NCBI GenBank assembly: GCA_036504815.1
Contig: DASXUN010000021.1
Coordinates: 558,001-622,000 of the forward strand
Length of the DNA: 64,000 nt
Direction of reading: 5' to 3'
From: Gemmatimonadaceae bacterium
GTDB lineage: Bacteria; Gemmatimonadota; Gemmatimonadetes; Gemmatimonadales; Gemmatimonadaceae
Shown here: piece by piece, positions 9,351-17,784 of the stretch
Layout: each line of letters starts with the position of its first letter
Position numbering within the stretch: the stretch's first letter is position 1
Notes under the pieces: model-generated
What the model was told of the DNA's origin: nothing
Seen by the model: the letters and a program-made list of their open reading frames with translations, nothing else
Database searches by the model: none
Position numbers and translations under genes: made by a program

Positions 9351-10808
9351 CTACAGGAACGACACCCCGTCCAGTCCCGCCGGCACCGGCAATCCGAGCG
9401 CCGCCAGCGCGCTCGGCATCACGTCCGTCGTGCGCCGCGGCGTGCCGGCCACGGGGCGATTGAGCAGGAGCGGCACGTCCATGTGCTCGCGGTGCAGTGC
9501 GCCGTGCGACGAGACATGCGGAATGGGTTCATAGCGTCCGCGAAAATCCCAGCCGCGCGACGCCGAGAGGATCATCTCTCCCGCGCGTGACGAGTTTGCG
9601 AGCTGGAGGAGCTGCACGAGTGCGTCGGGATAGTCCGTGCCGGCGCATGCGGCGTGCGCCGCCTCGGGTGATGCGGCCTCGATGGGTCCGCCAAGCCCCA
9701 GCGGATCGCCCCCGTCGACGGGGACGTACGCGAACCGATCTCCGGTCCGGCGCACCATCGCCCGCCCGCGGCGCGCCCGCGCACGCACTTCGAGCGCGCA
9801 TGGGCTGTGCGGAAGGACCAGGAGGTCCACCGACGCGCGGTCCAGCAGCCGACTGGCAACGGGCTCCCATCGCGCCGACAGCTCCCGCCAGAACGGCCGC
9901 GCGCGCCGGCTCAACTCGAGATAGACGTGGCTCATGGCGTTGCCGCTGACCATCACCGCCACATCCCGTCCGCCGCCGACGGTCCATGGATGGGAGAGCA
10001 CGCCGAACCCCCACTCGGCGAACAGCCCTGCGAGATCGTCGTGGCACGCCACCGGCGAGTGCCCGTGGTCGCTGACCACCCAGAGGTGCATCGTCGCCCA
10101 CCGGCCGTCGCGCACGGCGTCGGCGCGGATCGCCGCCGCGGTATCGTCCACGATGCGCATGGCGGCGAGCACGTCGGCATGCGCATGACCCACGGCGTGC
10201 GAGGCCTTGTCGATGCCGGGGTGTGCGCAGAGCGCGAAGCGCGGCTGCTCGCGTCGAATGCGCGCCGCCACCATGGCGCCGATCTCGCGGTCGATCACCA
10301 GCCAGCCGGGCAGGTCGCCGCGGAAATGTGTCCAGGCCGCGCGCGCCGCGAACGCCCAGCCGAAGCCAAGACGCCGCGTGCTCGTGAGCCCGCGGCCGAT
10401 GGGTGTCAGCGAGCCGAGGGCATCGGGGACGTGCTCAAACAACGTGCGATGATGCGGCGTCAGGTCGCGGTCGGAATGCCGGGCCTGGATGCCGACGTAA
10501 CTGCGCGCGAAGTGCGGCCAGTTCCCCGTTGTCCGCGCGCGATCCCACCAACGAATGCCAGGCAGGCCCGCCGTGCCGGGGAAGATCCCGAGCAGGAAGG
10601 GGGCATACGCGGGGCCGGTGACCGATGGAAAGGTCGTGGTGACCGTGTGCAGCCCGCCCTCGGCGCGCAACCGGGCGAGCGCCGGCAGGGCGCCGGCGTC
10701 CAGGGCGTTTCGCAGGGTGTCGGGGCGGGCACCATCGGCCACGAGGACGACAACGCTCGGGTGGGACGGGTCGCGGCGGATCACGGCGGAAAGTAAACTG
10801 CAATCCAT
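9351..10808 (-). CDS. Alkaline-phosphatase-superfamily nucleotide pyrophosphatase/phosphodiesterase
   Basis: About 485 residues. The metal-binding start of the superfamily is seen as VVVLVADGARPDTL. Further ligands are in HPGIDKASHAVGH and WVVSDHGHSPV, and the last set near SSHGALHREHMD. This pattern fits type I phosphodiesterase/nucleotide pyrophosphatase proteins. I chose the ATG at 10808 because upstream in-frame residues overlap the divergent LOG gene. The two start codons share the bases CCATGG at 10805-10810. There is no convincing signal peptide, so cellular location is uncertain. It faces the acyltransferase gene with a 5-base gap. Confidence 0.85.
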   Translation of the reverse strand: MDCSLLSAVIRRDPSHPSVVVLVADGARPDTLRNALDAGALPALARLRAEGGLHTVTTTFPSVTGPAYAPFLLGIFPGTAGLPGIRWWDRARTTGNWPHFARSYVGIQARHSDRDLTPHHRTLFEHVPDALGSLTPIGRGLTSTRRLGFGWAFAARAAWTHFRGDLPGWLVIDREIGAMVAARIRREQPRFALCAHPGIDKASHAVGHAHADVLAAMRIVDDTAAAIRADAVRDGRWATMHLWVVSDHGHSPVACHDDLAGLFAEWGFGVLSHPWTVGGGRDVAVMVSGNAMSHVYLELSRRARPFWRELSARWEPVASRLLDRASVDLLVLPHSPCALEVRARARRGRAMVRRTGDRFAYVPVDGGDPLGLGGPIEAASPEAAHAACAGTDYPDALVQLLQLANSSRAGEMILSASRGWDFRGRYEPIPHVSSHGALHREHMDVPLLLNRPVAGTPRRTTDVMPSALAALGLPVPAGLDGVSFL

Positions 10809-11811
10809 GGCGAAACCAAAGAAGAAGACGACACCGCGCAACGCGCGCGGGAAGCCGGTGGACCCGAGCGTGCGTCGCACGGCCGAACACGAGGCGCTGG
10901 CCGGGGTGCGCGAACGGCATCAGCTGGGTCATCTGGCCGCGGGGCGAATGCCGCCGGGGGCCCCGGTAGTGACGGCCGCCGAGGCGCGGCGCCTCAACAT
11001 CGACGACGCCATCCGCGACGCGCGGCCGCTGGTGACCGAGGACCAGAAGCTGCTGAACTTTGCCCCGCGGGCCAGCGACGACTTCACGCGCACCGATCCG
11101 TGGCGCGTGATGCGCATCATGGGCGAGGTCATCGAGGGGTTTGACACGCTCGCCAAGGTGGAGCGGGGGGTGACGTTCTTCGGGTCGGCGCGCACGGCGC
11201 CGGATGATCCCCAGTACCTCGCCGCCAACGAGACGGCGCGGCTCCTCGCGTCGCAGGGCTTCTCCATCATCACCGGCGCCGGGCCCGGCATCATGGAGGC
11301 CGCCAACAAGGGGGCGCAGGAGGGGGGCGGTCACTCGGTCGGGTGCAACATCGAATTGCCGTTCGAACAGGGGTCCAACCCGTACGTCGACACGCTCGTG
11401 CAATTCCGGTATTTCTTCGTCCGCAAGACGATGTTCATCAAGTACAGCATCGGGTACGTTATCTTTCCCGGTGGCTTCGGCACGCTCGACGAGCTGTTCG
11501 AGGCGTTGACGCTCATCCAGACCGGCAAGATCTCGCAGTTCCCGGTGGTGCTCTTCGGCACGCACTATTGGGCGGGGCTGGTGCGCTGGATGCAGGCGCG
11601 CGTGCTGGGCGAGAAGAAGATCTCGCCGAGTGACCTCAACCTGCTGGTGATCACGGACGATCCCACGGAAGCGGCCGACGTGATCAAGGCGGCGTGGGAC
11701 GCGCAACTGGAGGAGGCCGCCGGCGCGGCACGCGTGGCCCTGGCGGATCAGGTCGAGCGCATGGAGAGGGAAGCGAAGCGGCTGGCGGCGATGGCGCGCC
11801 GCGGCATTTAA
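10807..11811 (+). CDS. LOG-family Rossmann-fold protein (TIGR00730)
   Basis: 334 residues with a basic, low-complexity N-terminus (MAKPKKKTTPRNARGKPV). The LOG core carries FFGSARTAPDDP, GAGPGIMEAAN and the signature PGGFGTLDELFE. Members include cytokinin riboside monophosphate phosphoribohydrolases and nucleotide 5'-monophosphate nucleosidases, so hydrolysis of a nucleotide N-glycosidic bond is expected; this longer form is often annotated only as a LOG-family protein. The start at 10807 overlaps the divergent phosphodiesterase start. It is followed 19 bases later by the deoxyhypusine-synthase-like gene, probably in one operon. Confidence 0.88.
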   Translation: MAKPKKKTTPRNARGKPVDPSVRRTAEHEALAGVRERHQLGHLAAGRMPPGAPVVTAAEARRLNIDDAIRDARPLVTEDQKLLNFAPRASDDFTRTDPWRVMRIMGEVIEGFDTLAKVERGVTFFGSARTAPDDPQYLAANETARLLASQGFSIITGAGPGIMEAANKGAQEGGGHSVGCNIELPFEQGSNPYVDTLVQFRYFFVRKTMFIKYSIGYVIFPGGFGTLDELFEALTLIQTGKISQFPVVLFGTHYWAGLVRWMQARVLGEKKISPSDLNLLVITDDPTEAADVIKAAWDAQLEEAAGAARVALADQVERMEREAKRLAAMARRGI

Positions 11812-11830
11812 CGACGACCAGTGACCAATC

Positions 11831-13054
11831 ATGCATAAGCGGGATCGCGGCGGCTTCAAGGCCAGCCGACACGGACACACGCCGAATCCGGCGGGTGACA
11901 AGTCGAAGCAGAAGAAGGCCGCCGACCGCCGTGAGGCGAAGGGCGCGCCGCAAGCCCCGGCGCGGATGCGGAATCCGTTCCTGCGGGGGGCACGGATCAA
12001 TCCGCGCGTGCTCGACGGCACCGAGACGGTGGTGCAGCTCGTCGAGGGGACGTTCCAGGCCTACAACAGCGGGCGTCTGCGCGAGGCGTGCCAGCTCTTC
12101 ACCGAGAAGATGCTGAAGAAGGACGTGACCGTGGGGCTCACGCTCACCGGCGCGCTGACGCCGGCGGGGCTGGGGATGAGCGCGCTGATTCCGCTCATCG
12201 AAGCCGGCTTCGTGGACTGGATCATCAGCACGGGCGCCAACCTGTATCACGACGCGCACTTCGGGCTCGGCCTCGCCATGCATCGCGGGACGCCGAACAC
12301 GAGCGACACGCTGCTGCGCGAGCAGGGGGTCGTGCGCATCTACGACATCTTCTTCGATTACGACGTCCTGCTCAGCACCGACGCGTTCTTCCGGAAGATC
12401 CTCCGGGCGCCGGAGTTCCAGCGGCCGATGTCGAGCGCCGAGTTCCACTGGCTGTGCGGCAAGTACATCGCCGGGCGCGAACGGGCGCTGGGAATTGGTA
12501 ACAAATCGCTACTAAGTGCCGCTTATGCCTGCGGCGTGCCGGTCTACACCAGCTCGCCGGGCGACAGCTCGATCGGGATGAACGTCGCCGCGCTGCAGCT
12601 CGAGGGGTACGGGTGCGTCATCGACCCGAGCCGCGACGTGAACGAGACGGCGAGCCTCGTGCTCCACGCCAAGCGGTCGGGCGGCAAGAGCGCTCTCGTG
12701 ATCATGGGCGGCGGCAGCCCCAAGAATTTCGCGCTCCAGACGGAGCCGCAGATCCAGGAAGTGCTCGGCATCGATGAACGCGGGCACGACTTCTTCCTGC
12801 AGGTCACCGACGCGCGCCCCGACACGGGGGGACTGTCCGGCGCCACGCCGGCCGAAGCGGTGAGCTGGGGGAAGATCGACCCCGACCGGCTGCCGGATGC
12901 CGTGGTCTGCTACGTTGACTCGACGATCGCGCTGCCGGTGCTCACGAGCTACGCGCTGGCCAAGCGCCGGCCGCGGAAGCTGAAGCGGCTCTACGACAAG
13001 CGCGAGAAGCTGATGGCGCGCCTGAAGGCGGAGTTCGACCGGGCGAACCGGTAG
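11831..13054 (+). CDS. Deoxyhypusine-synthase-like protein
   Basis: 407 residues of the deoxyhypusine synthase family. The NAD-dependent core carries [30 protein letters not shown] and the lysine site [11 protein letters not shown] (Lys near residue 298), which in the eukaryotic enzyme holds the butylimine intermediate. Bacteria lack the eIF5A substrate; bacterial relatives act on free polyamines or have no assigned role. The first ~45 residues are basic and disordered, like the N-terminus of the preceding LOG protein. The gene probably forms a two-gene operon with LOG and ends at a strong hairpin. Polyamine metabolism is the likely area; the reaction is an inference. Confidence 0.88.
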   Translation: MHKRDRGGFKASRHGHTPNPAGDKSKQKKAADRREAKGAPQAPARMRNPFLRGARINPRVLDGTETVVQLVEGTFQAYNSGRLREACQLFTEKMLKKDVTVGLTLTGALTPAGLGMSALIPLIEAGFVDWIISTGANLYHDAHFGLGLAMHRGTPNTSDTLLREQGVVRIYDIFFDYDVLLSTDAFFRKILRAPEFQRPMSSAEFHWLCGKYIAGRERALGIGNKSLLSAAYACGVPVYTSSPGDSSIGMNVAALQLEGYGCVIDPSRDVNETASLVLHAKRSGGKSALVIMGGGSPKNFALQTEPQIQEVLGIDERGHDFFLQVTDARPDTGGLSGATPAEAVSWGKIDPDRLPDAVVCYVDSTIALPVLTSYALAKRRPRKLKRLYDKREKLMARLKAEFDRANR

Positions 13055-13073
13055 CGGAGCGGTGGCAATGCGC

Positions 13074-13100
13074 GAGGGGAGGCCGTGATGGCCTCCCCTC
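13074..13100. terminator. Perfect 11-bp hairpin between convergent genes
   Basis: GAGGGGAGGCC (13074-13084) and GGCCTCCCCTC (13090-13100) pair perfectly around a 5-base loop. The hairpin lies 20 bases after the deoxyhypusine-synthase-like stop and 24 bases beyond the DUF4142 stop on the other strand. The downstream tract on the plus strand is only TGTCGT, so it is a terminator candidate without a proper T-run. Confidence 0.6.
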
Positions 13101-13123
13101 TGTCGTCCCGCCCGCAACGCGTG

Positions 13124-13654
13124 TTACGGGATGCGCGTCTTCTGCAGTTCGGTGGCCATGGCGAGATGATTCTCGAACGCCGGCCCGGCCTGCGTGAGGA
13201 GTGAGCTCAGGTCCGCGCTCTTCGCGGCCGGGATCCACTCCTTGTTGATGAAGGCCACGAGGTCCTTGTGATACTCGACTTCGTGCCGCACGAACAGCAC
13301 GTCGAACGCGATGTCGGGCCGCTCGCGCAGCGCCTTGAGGATCTTCGCGTGCTCGGCGGCGCGCGGACTGTCCGAGGAGGTCTTCAGCGTGGTGTTGATC
13401 AGCGCCGCGACGTCGCGGGCCAGCTGGTGCGCCATCCCGTGTTCGCTGACCAGGGTCTTGGCGAAGTCGCGCACTTCCTTGGCGTGTCCGCGCTCGGCGG
13501 CGAGTTGCGCGCACGCGAGGTCGGCGGTGACAAAGTCATCGAAGCGCGCGAGGATCGCCGCGTCATCGGGCGTGACACCCCGGGACGGCGTTGCGCTCCC
13601 CAGCACGGCAAGTGACACGCCCGCGATGGTGGCGAGCAGCTGGATCCGCTTCAC
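13124..13654 (-). CDS. DUF4142 exported helical protein
   Basis: 176 residues with a signal peptide (about 1-26, ending ATPSRG) and then a helical bundle with the DUF4142 pattern: FDDFVTADLACAQLAAERG, KEVRDFAKTLVSEHG and HEVEYHKDLVAFI. The family resembles ferritin-like four-helix bundles and is usually periplasmic; no activity is established. The start is GTG at 13654 with GGAGG about 10 bases upstream. The gene is monocistronic and converges on the deoxyhypusine-synthase-like gene. Confidence 0.85.
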   Translation of the reverse strand: MKRIQLLATIAGVSLAVLGSATPSRGVTPDDAAILARFDDFVTADLACAQLAAERGHAKEVRDFAKTLVSEHGMAHQLARDVAALINTTLKTSSDSPRAAEHAKILKALRERPDIAFDVLFVRHEVEYHKDLVAFINKEWIPAAKSADLSSLLTQAGPAFENHLAMATELQKTRIP

Positions 13655-14061
13655 AGTACTGATTCCTCCATAATGGACTACGGAATGTCACGATTCCCGG
13701 CGCGTGCGCAAGGACTGCGCCGACGTCGAGCGGCGTGGCCGGCGGCGATGCATCGAATCATCCGTTTACAACAAGGCCCTGGCAAAGTTCGAAGTACCTG
13801 AGACATCAATGCCGAGGGTCGGCCCGCGATTCGCGGCCTCGCAGGTGCGCCGCGCGAAGCTACGCCGTTGCGTCACCGAGCACGGCGCGCGATTTCCACA
13901 TCACTCTCGCCACGGGCGATGCGCGTCGATGGCGCCCATGGTGGCCTACATCCAGGCGACAACTGACACATGATGCCTGCATCTATAAGGTTGCCGGCCC
14001 CCGATTGCCCCGAGGGTCAACACGGAGTAATTTCCATGCAGACCGATTGCGTACGCATCGA
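13655..14061. other. Intergenic region upstream of greA, no credible gene
   Basis: About 400 bases between the divergent DUF4142 and greA genes. Short open frames here have poor composition and no ribosome site. CTGACA at 13963 and TATAAG at 13984 could be -35 and -10 elements, but the 15-base spacing is short. A good Shine-Dalgarno (GGAG at 14024) precedes an ATG at 14036 that is in frame with greA. That would give a 28-residue N-terminal extension unlike normal GreA, so it may be a leader ORF or fortuitous. Confidence 0.4.
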
Positions 14062-14104
14062 GCGCCCGGCCCGAAAACGGCCGGGCGCAATCCTTTTGTC
14101 TTTT
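14062..14104 (+). terminator. Terminator-like hairpin in the greA leader
   Basis: GCGCCCGGCC (14062-14071) and GGCCGGGCGC (14079-14088) form a perfect 10-bp stem with a 7-base loop CGAAAAC. It is followed by a T-rich run (TCCTTTTGTCTTTT, 14091-14104). The greA ATG is only 16 bases after this run, leaving no room for a promoter, so the hairpin must lie within the greA transcript. That is the layout of an attenuator. E. coli greA is known to have an attenuated leader that releases small GraL RNAs. Confidence 0.7.
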
Positions 14105-14119
14105 CCAGGGTGTCCCCCG

Positions 14120-14587
14120 ATGATCGAAGCCCTCAAAGCGAAGCTTGGCGCCGAGGCCGAGAAGCTCCGGTATGAGCTGAACGTCACGCTCCCGGCGGAA
14201 ATTCGCCGCGCGGTCGAGATGGGCGACCTCCGCGAGAACAGCGAGTACAAGTCGGCGCTGGAACGGCAGCAGTTCGTGCAGGCGCGCCTGGGCCAGTTGA
14301 GTTCACGCCTGTCGAAGCTTTCGACCATCGATCCCAGCCAGATCCCGACCGACAAGGCCGGGTTGGGATCGAAGGTCGTGGTGCAGTGCCAGGAAACCCA
14401 GGTGCACGAGACCTATCATCTGGTCTTCGGCGATTCCGAGGAATTCGAGGATGGCCACGTGACGATGATGTCGCCCATTGGCCGTTCGCTGCTGGGGAAG
14501 GCGGTGGGCGACCTCGTGACGCTCAAGCTGCCGACCCGCACGCGCAAGCTGAAGGTGGTCGAACTCCAGACGATCCACGACGTCTAG
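14120..14587 (+). CDS. greA: Transcription elongation factor GreA
   Basis: 155 residues, normal GreA length. The N-terminal coiled coil carries the acidic tip motif MGDLRENSEYKSA, which enters the RNA polymerase secondary channel and stimulates cleavage of backtracked RNA. The C-terminal FKBP-like domain holds SPIGRSLLGKAVGDLV. I chose ATG 14120 because the coiled coil starts there (MIEALKAKLGAEAEKL) and AGGG lies about 9 bases upstream. The stop TAG overlaps the stop of the convergent sialidase-like gene (shared bases CTAG, 14584-14587). A terminator-like leader hairpin suggests control by attenuation. Confidence 0.95.
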   Translation: MIEALKAKLGAEAEKLRYELNVTLPAEIRRAVEMGDLRENSEYKSALERQQFVQARLGQLSSRLSKLSTIDPSQIPTDKAGLGSKVVVQCQETQVHETYHLVFGDSEEFEDGHVTMMSPIGRSLLGKAVGDLVTLKLPTRTRKLKVVELQTIHDV

Positions 14588-15813
14588 CGGCGTCCATCGA
14601 GCTCGATGCGCGCCAGGCGCAGCCGCGCCGGGGCGGCGATGTCGCGCCAGGTGACGAAGACTTTCCGTCCGTCGAGGGTGGCCAGACGCGGAAAGCCGGC
14701 TTGCCGTGCGTCGCTTCCGCGATGGACCACGAGTGCCGCCGAGGCGCGTCCGTCGCGCCAGAGCCGGCGTGCGCGGATCTCGGCGGCCCCCTTGCCGGTG
14801 TGCTCCATCCACGTGACGAACGCGCTGCTGTCGGCGAGCCATTCGACATCCACCCGGCCGAGGGGTGCCCCGTCATCCACGCGGAATGGCGCACTCCACG
14901 TGGCACCGGCATCGCTGCTGAATGCCACCTGCACCTTGGCGGTGTCGCGGGCGTTGGTGAACCAGGCGAGCGCCACGTCGTTCGCGCGCGCGGCGAGCGC
15001 CGGACCGTTGACGGGGCAGGCCTTGGTCACCCATCCATCGGTGTGCACGATGGCGGGCGCATGCCAGCGCCCCTGGGCGAGACGCACCACGGCAATGTCG
15101 CGTACCTCGTCCGCCGACCGGTCGCGGTAAGCGAACAGCGCGCCGTCCGGGGTGCGGGCGCCCGCCACCTGGCAGCAATCGCAGGTGCGGGTATCGAGCA
15201 TCGTGTCGCGCCGGACGCGCTGCGACGCGTCGAGCACGCCAAAGGCCAGGCTCATCGCCCCGCTCTCGCCGCCGGTGGCGTGACCGTCGAGCCAGGCGGC
15301 GAGCGTCGCGCCGTCGCCCTGCGGCACGAGCGCGACGAAACCATGTTCGCTGGCGCTGGTGTCGCGGTGCAGGCGCTGCGGCGCGCTCCACGTGGCGCCC
15401 TGGTCGGCGCTCGACGTGACCCACACGTGATACGAGTACTTGCCGGGTGCCGAGCGCCGGAGGAAGTGCGCGACGAGGCGTCCCTTCGCATCAACCACGA
15501 CCGATGGAAAGTCGGCCCAGTTGGCGAAAAGCAGGCTGTCGCGCACGACGGTCCGCGGTTCCGACCAGTGGCCCTCACCGAGGCGGTGCGCGACCCGCAT
15601 GGTCCACACGGAGTCCTGGCTCCGCTCCATCCAACTCATCCAGAGAGTGCCGTCGGCCGACGCCGTGAGAAACGGTGTGGAGGCATCGGTGCCGGTCGTT
15701 GGTGTGCTTTCGGCGGCGAGCACGGGCGCGCCAAGGTGGGGACTCGTGTCACGGCATGCGACGCTCAACACGAGCGTCGCGAGGAGCAGTGGGTGGAATC
15801 GTAGACTGGTCAT
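14584..15813 (-). CDS. BNR/sialidase-fold lipoprotein
   Basis: About 409 residues. The N-terminus is a lipoprotein signal (LLLATLVLSVAC, Cys near residue 19), followed by a six-bladed propeller-like repeat region. Asp-box motifs typical of sialidase/BNR proteins are visible: SADQGATWSAP and SSDAGATWSAP, plus weaker copies. The expected arginine triad for sialic acid hydrolysis cannot be confirmed by eye, so the fold is supported but sialidase activity is not. ATG 15813 was chosen because it starts the signal peptide. It lies 34 bases downstream of glpD on the same strand. Confidence 0.78.
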   Translation of the reverse strand: MTSLRFHPLLLATLVLSVACRDTSPHLGAPVLAAESTPTTGTDASTPFLTASADGTLWMSWMERSQDSVWTMRVAHRLGEGHWSEPRTVVRDSLLFANWADFPSVVVDAKGRLVAHFLRRSAPGKYSYHVWVTSSADQGATWSAPQRLHRDTSASEHGFVALVPQGDGATLAAWLDGHATGGESGAMSLAFGVLDASQRVRRDTMLDTRTCDCCQVAGARTPDGALFAYRDRSADEVRDIAVVRLAQGRWHAPAIVHTDGWVTKACPVNGPALAARANDVALAWFTNARDTAKVQVAFSSDAGATWSAPFRVDDGAPLGRVDVEWLADSSAFVTWMEHTGKGAAEIRARRLWRDGRASAALVVHRGSDARQAGFPRLATLDGRKVFVTWRDIAAPARLRLARIELDGRR

Positions 15814-15847
15814 GTGGGGGGCGGCAGGCGTGGAGGCGAAGCGGCGG

Positions 15848-17485
15848 CTAGGGATCGATAGTGAAGATACGAGCGGCGGTGGCGGCGTAGTCGGCGAGCG
15901 CGAGGTCGATGCCGCGGTCGGTCCAGCCGAGGCGTGGCGCCATGAGCGCCGCGACGCGCGGGGCCGTCGCAAGCCCGTGGTCACGCGTCTCGAACGCGAG
16001 ATGGAGGCGTCGCACCAGGACGTCGGCGACGGTGCATGCATGCTCGGCTTCGACCGCATGGACCACTTCGGCCGCGACATACGGAAGATCCGGCGCGAGT
16101 CGCGTGGCGAGCGTCGGGTCGTCCTGCGCCCGCGACCAGACGTGGTGCCAGGCGCCGCCGTAGGCGCGCACGAGCCAGGCCGCGATGTCGTCGGCGCCGG
16201 CCGCCGCGCGCGCGGCCGCGATCTCCGCGTCGAGGTCGCGCACGTCGCCGCCGGCGAGCGGAAGGCGATCGCGATGCAGGCGGGGCGGGCGGCGCTTCAG
16301 CGCCTGGAATGCAGCGTTGACCGTGTCGCGGGCGATGACGCGATAGGTGGTCAGCTTGCCGCCGGTCACCGTGATGATGCCTCCCGGGCCGCGCTCCACC
16401 AGGTGTTCGCGTGAGGCGGAGTTGGCGTCGCCCGAATGCGCCGCGGCGGCAAGCGGCCGGATACCCGCCCAGGCGGCGATGACGTCATCGCTGGTAAGCG
16501 CCGCCTGGGGGAAGACGCGGTTGGCCGCGCCGAGTAGGTAGGCGACGTCGGCGCGCGTGGCCCGCACCTCATCCGGCGAATCGCGTCCCTCGGTCTCCGT
16601 GGTGCCTATCAGCGTGCACGGGCCGGCCGGCAGGACGAACATCACCCGTCCATCCGGCGCGAGCAGGGTGATCGCGCCATGATTACCGACGCGCTCGGCT
16701 GGCACGGCGATGTGGGCCCCCTTGCTGCCGAGCACCGCCGGCTGCGCGGCCGGGTTCTCCAGCCGACGCAACACGTCGGTCCAGGGTCCCGTCGCGTTGA
16801 TGACGCACGCGGCGGCGATGTCGAACGAGCGTCCGCCCAGCCGGTCGGTGACGCGCGCGCCGCTGACGCGGCCCTCGGTCCACAGCAGCGCGCTGACCTC
16901 GGCGTGGTTCAGCACCGTGGCGCCGGCGATGGCGGCGTCAAGAATGGTGGACAGCGTCAGTCGCGCGTCGTCGGTGGCGGCGTCGAAGTACTGCATGCCG
17001 CCCGTGAGACCATCGCGGGCCAGCATCGGCTCGGCGTCCGTGATGCCGCGCGCCGAGAGTCCGCGGTGCGGGGCTACGTTCCGGAAGAGCGCGAGCAGGT
17101 CGTAGAGCAGCAAGCCGGCGCGCAGTTTCCAGCGCGGCAGGCGCGAGCCCTCGTACACCGGCCACGTGAAGCGCAGCGGGCGCACGAGATGCGGGGCAAT
17201 GCGGAGGAGCACGCGCCGTTCGTGGCAGGCCTCGAAGACGAGGCGCAGGTGCCCGTGCTCGAGATACCGGACGCCGCCGTGCACGAGCCGCGACGACCGG
17301 CTCGAGGTGCCACTGGCGAAGTCATCGCGCTCGACGAGGGCGACGTCGAGACCCCGCCGGGCGGCCTCGCGCGCGATGCCCGCGCCGGTGATCCCGCCGC
17401 CGACAACGAGCACGTCGAACCGACGCTGACCGAGCCGCACGAACTGCGCCGTGCGCGTGAGGGCGGGGGGAGGGGTGGACGGCAT
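15848..17485 (-). CDS. glpD: FAD-dependent glycerol-3-phosphate dehydrogenase GlpD
   Basis: 545 residues, full length for GlpD. The N-terminal FAD-binding motif is VVGGGITGAGIAREAARRG, followed by the DFASGTSSRSSRLVHGG active-site region. The C-terminal helical domain holds HVWSRAQDDP and later helices. The enzyme oxidises glycerol-3-phosphate to dihydroxyacetone phosphate at the inner membrane, feeding electrons to quinones. No glycerol kinase, facilitator or GlpR lies nearby. The gene is divergent from fadI, with a long palindromic repeat in the shared upstream region. Both genes serve lipid breakdown, so shared regulation is plausible but not shown. Confidence 0.93.
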   Translation of the reverse strand: MPSTPPPALTRTAQFVRLGQRRFDVLVVGGGITGAGIAREAARRGLDVALVERDDFASGTSSRSSRLVHGGVRYLEHGHLRLVFEACHERRVLLRIAPHLVRPLRFTWPVYEGSRLPRWKLRAGLLLYDLLALFRNVAPHRGLSARGITDAEPMLARDGLTGGMQYFDAATDDARLTLSTILDAAIAGATVLNHAEVSALLWTEGRVSGARVTDRLGGRSFDIAAACVINATGPWTDVLRRLENPAAQPAVLGSKGAHIAVPAERVGNHGAITLLAPDGRVMFVLPAGPCTLIGTTETEGRDSPDEVRATRADVAYLLGAANRVFPQAALTSDDVIAAWAGIRPLAAAAHSGDANSASREHLVERGPGGIITVTGGKLTTYRVIARDTVNAAFQALKRRPPRLHRDRLPLAGGDVRDLDAEIAAARAAAGADDIAAWLVRAYGGAWHHVWSRAQDDPTLATRLAPDLPYVAAEVVHAVEAEHACTVADVLVRRLHLAFETRDHGLATAPRVAALMAPRLGWTDRGIDLALADYAATAARIFTIDP

Positions 17486-17541
17486 CTCTGCCGAGTCTAC
17501 CGCGTCGATGCTTGGGCCGTAAGGCGGTGCCTGCGCTGGAC

Positions 17542-17710
17542 TTTTTCACCACGGAGACACGGAGAACTGCCTGAGGGCCACGGAGGAACTGCAACTTCTT
17601 GGGGGAACGCGAGCGCCACGCGATAGTCTGCGTGGCGCGATGTCGTTACCCCCAGTTGTAGTAGTTCTCCGTGGCCCTCAAGCAGTCCTCTGTGTCTCCG
17701 TGGTGAAAAA
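17542..17710. repeat. 169-bp near-palindrome with CACGGAG arms between glpD and fadI
   Basis: Left arm 17542-17590 and right arm 17663-17710 are inverted copies about 49 bases long, with 3 mismatches and one single-base indel. Each begins TTTTTCACCACGGAGACAC and repeats the unit CACGGAG. The central part holds a perfect 9-bp stem (17613-17621 with 17630-17638). The element could fold into one long hairpin, yet it lies between divergent genes, so it is not a terminator for either. A smaller hairpin (GGGTTAG-15-CTAACCC, 17714-17742) separates it from fadI. Confidence 0.85.
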
Positions 17711-17784
17711 TCCGGGTTAGGGCAATGAGCCTGCTCTAACCCCCGATAGCCACGGTGGAAAACGCCGCCTAACTTCAATGGTCT

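Noticed and set aside
13704..13973. Possible 89-residue gene upstream of greA
   Set aside because: No ribosome site, mixed Arg/Cys-rich composition, no family resemblance.
14036..14119. N-terminal extension of GreA
   Set aside because: GreA proteins begin at the coiled coil; the extra 28 residues would span the terminator-like stem. A leader ORF remains possible.
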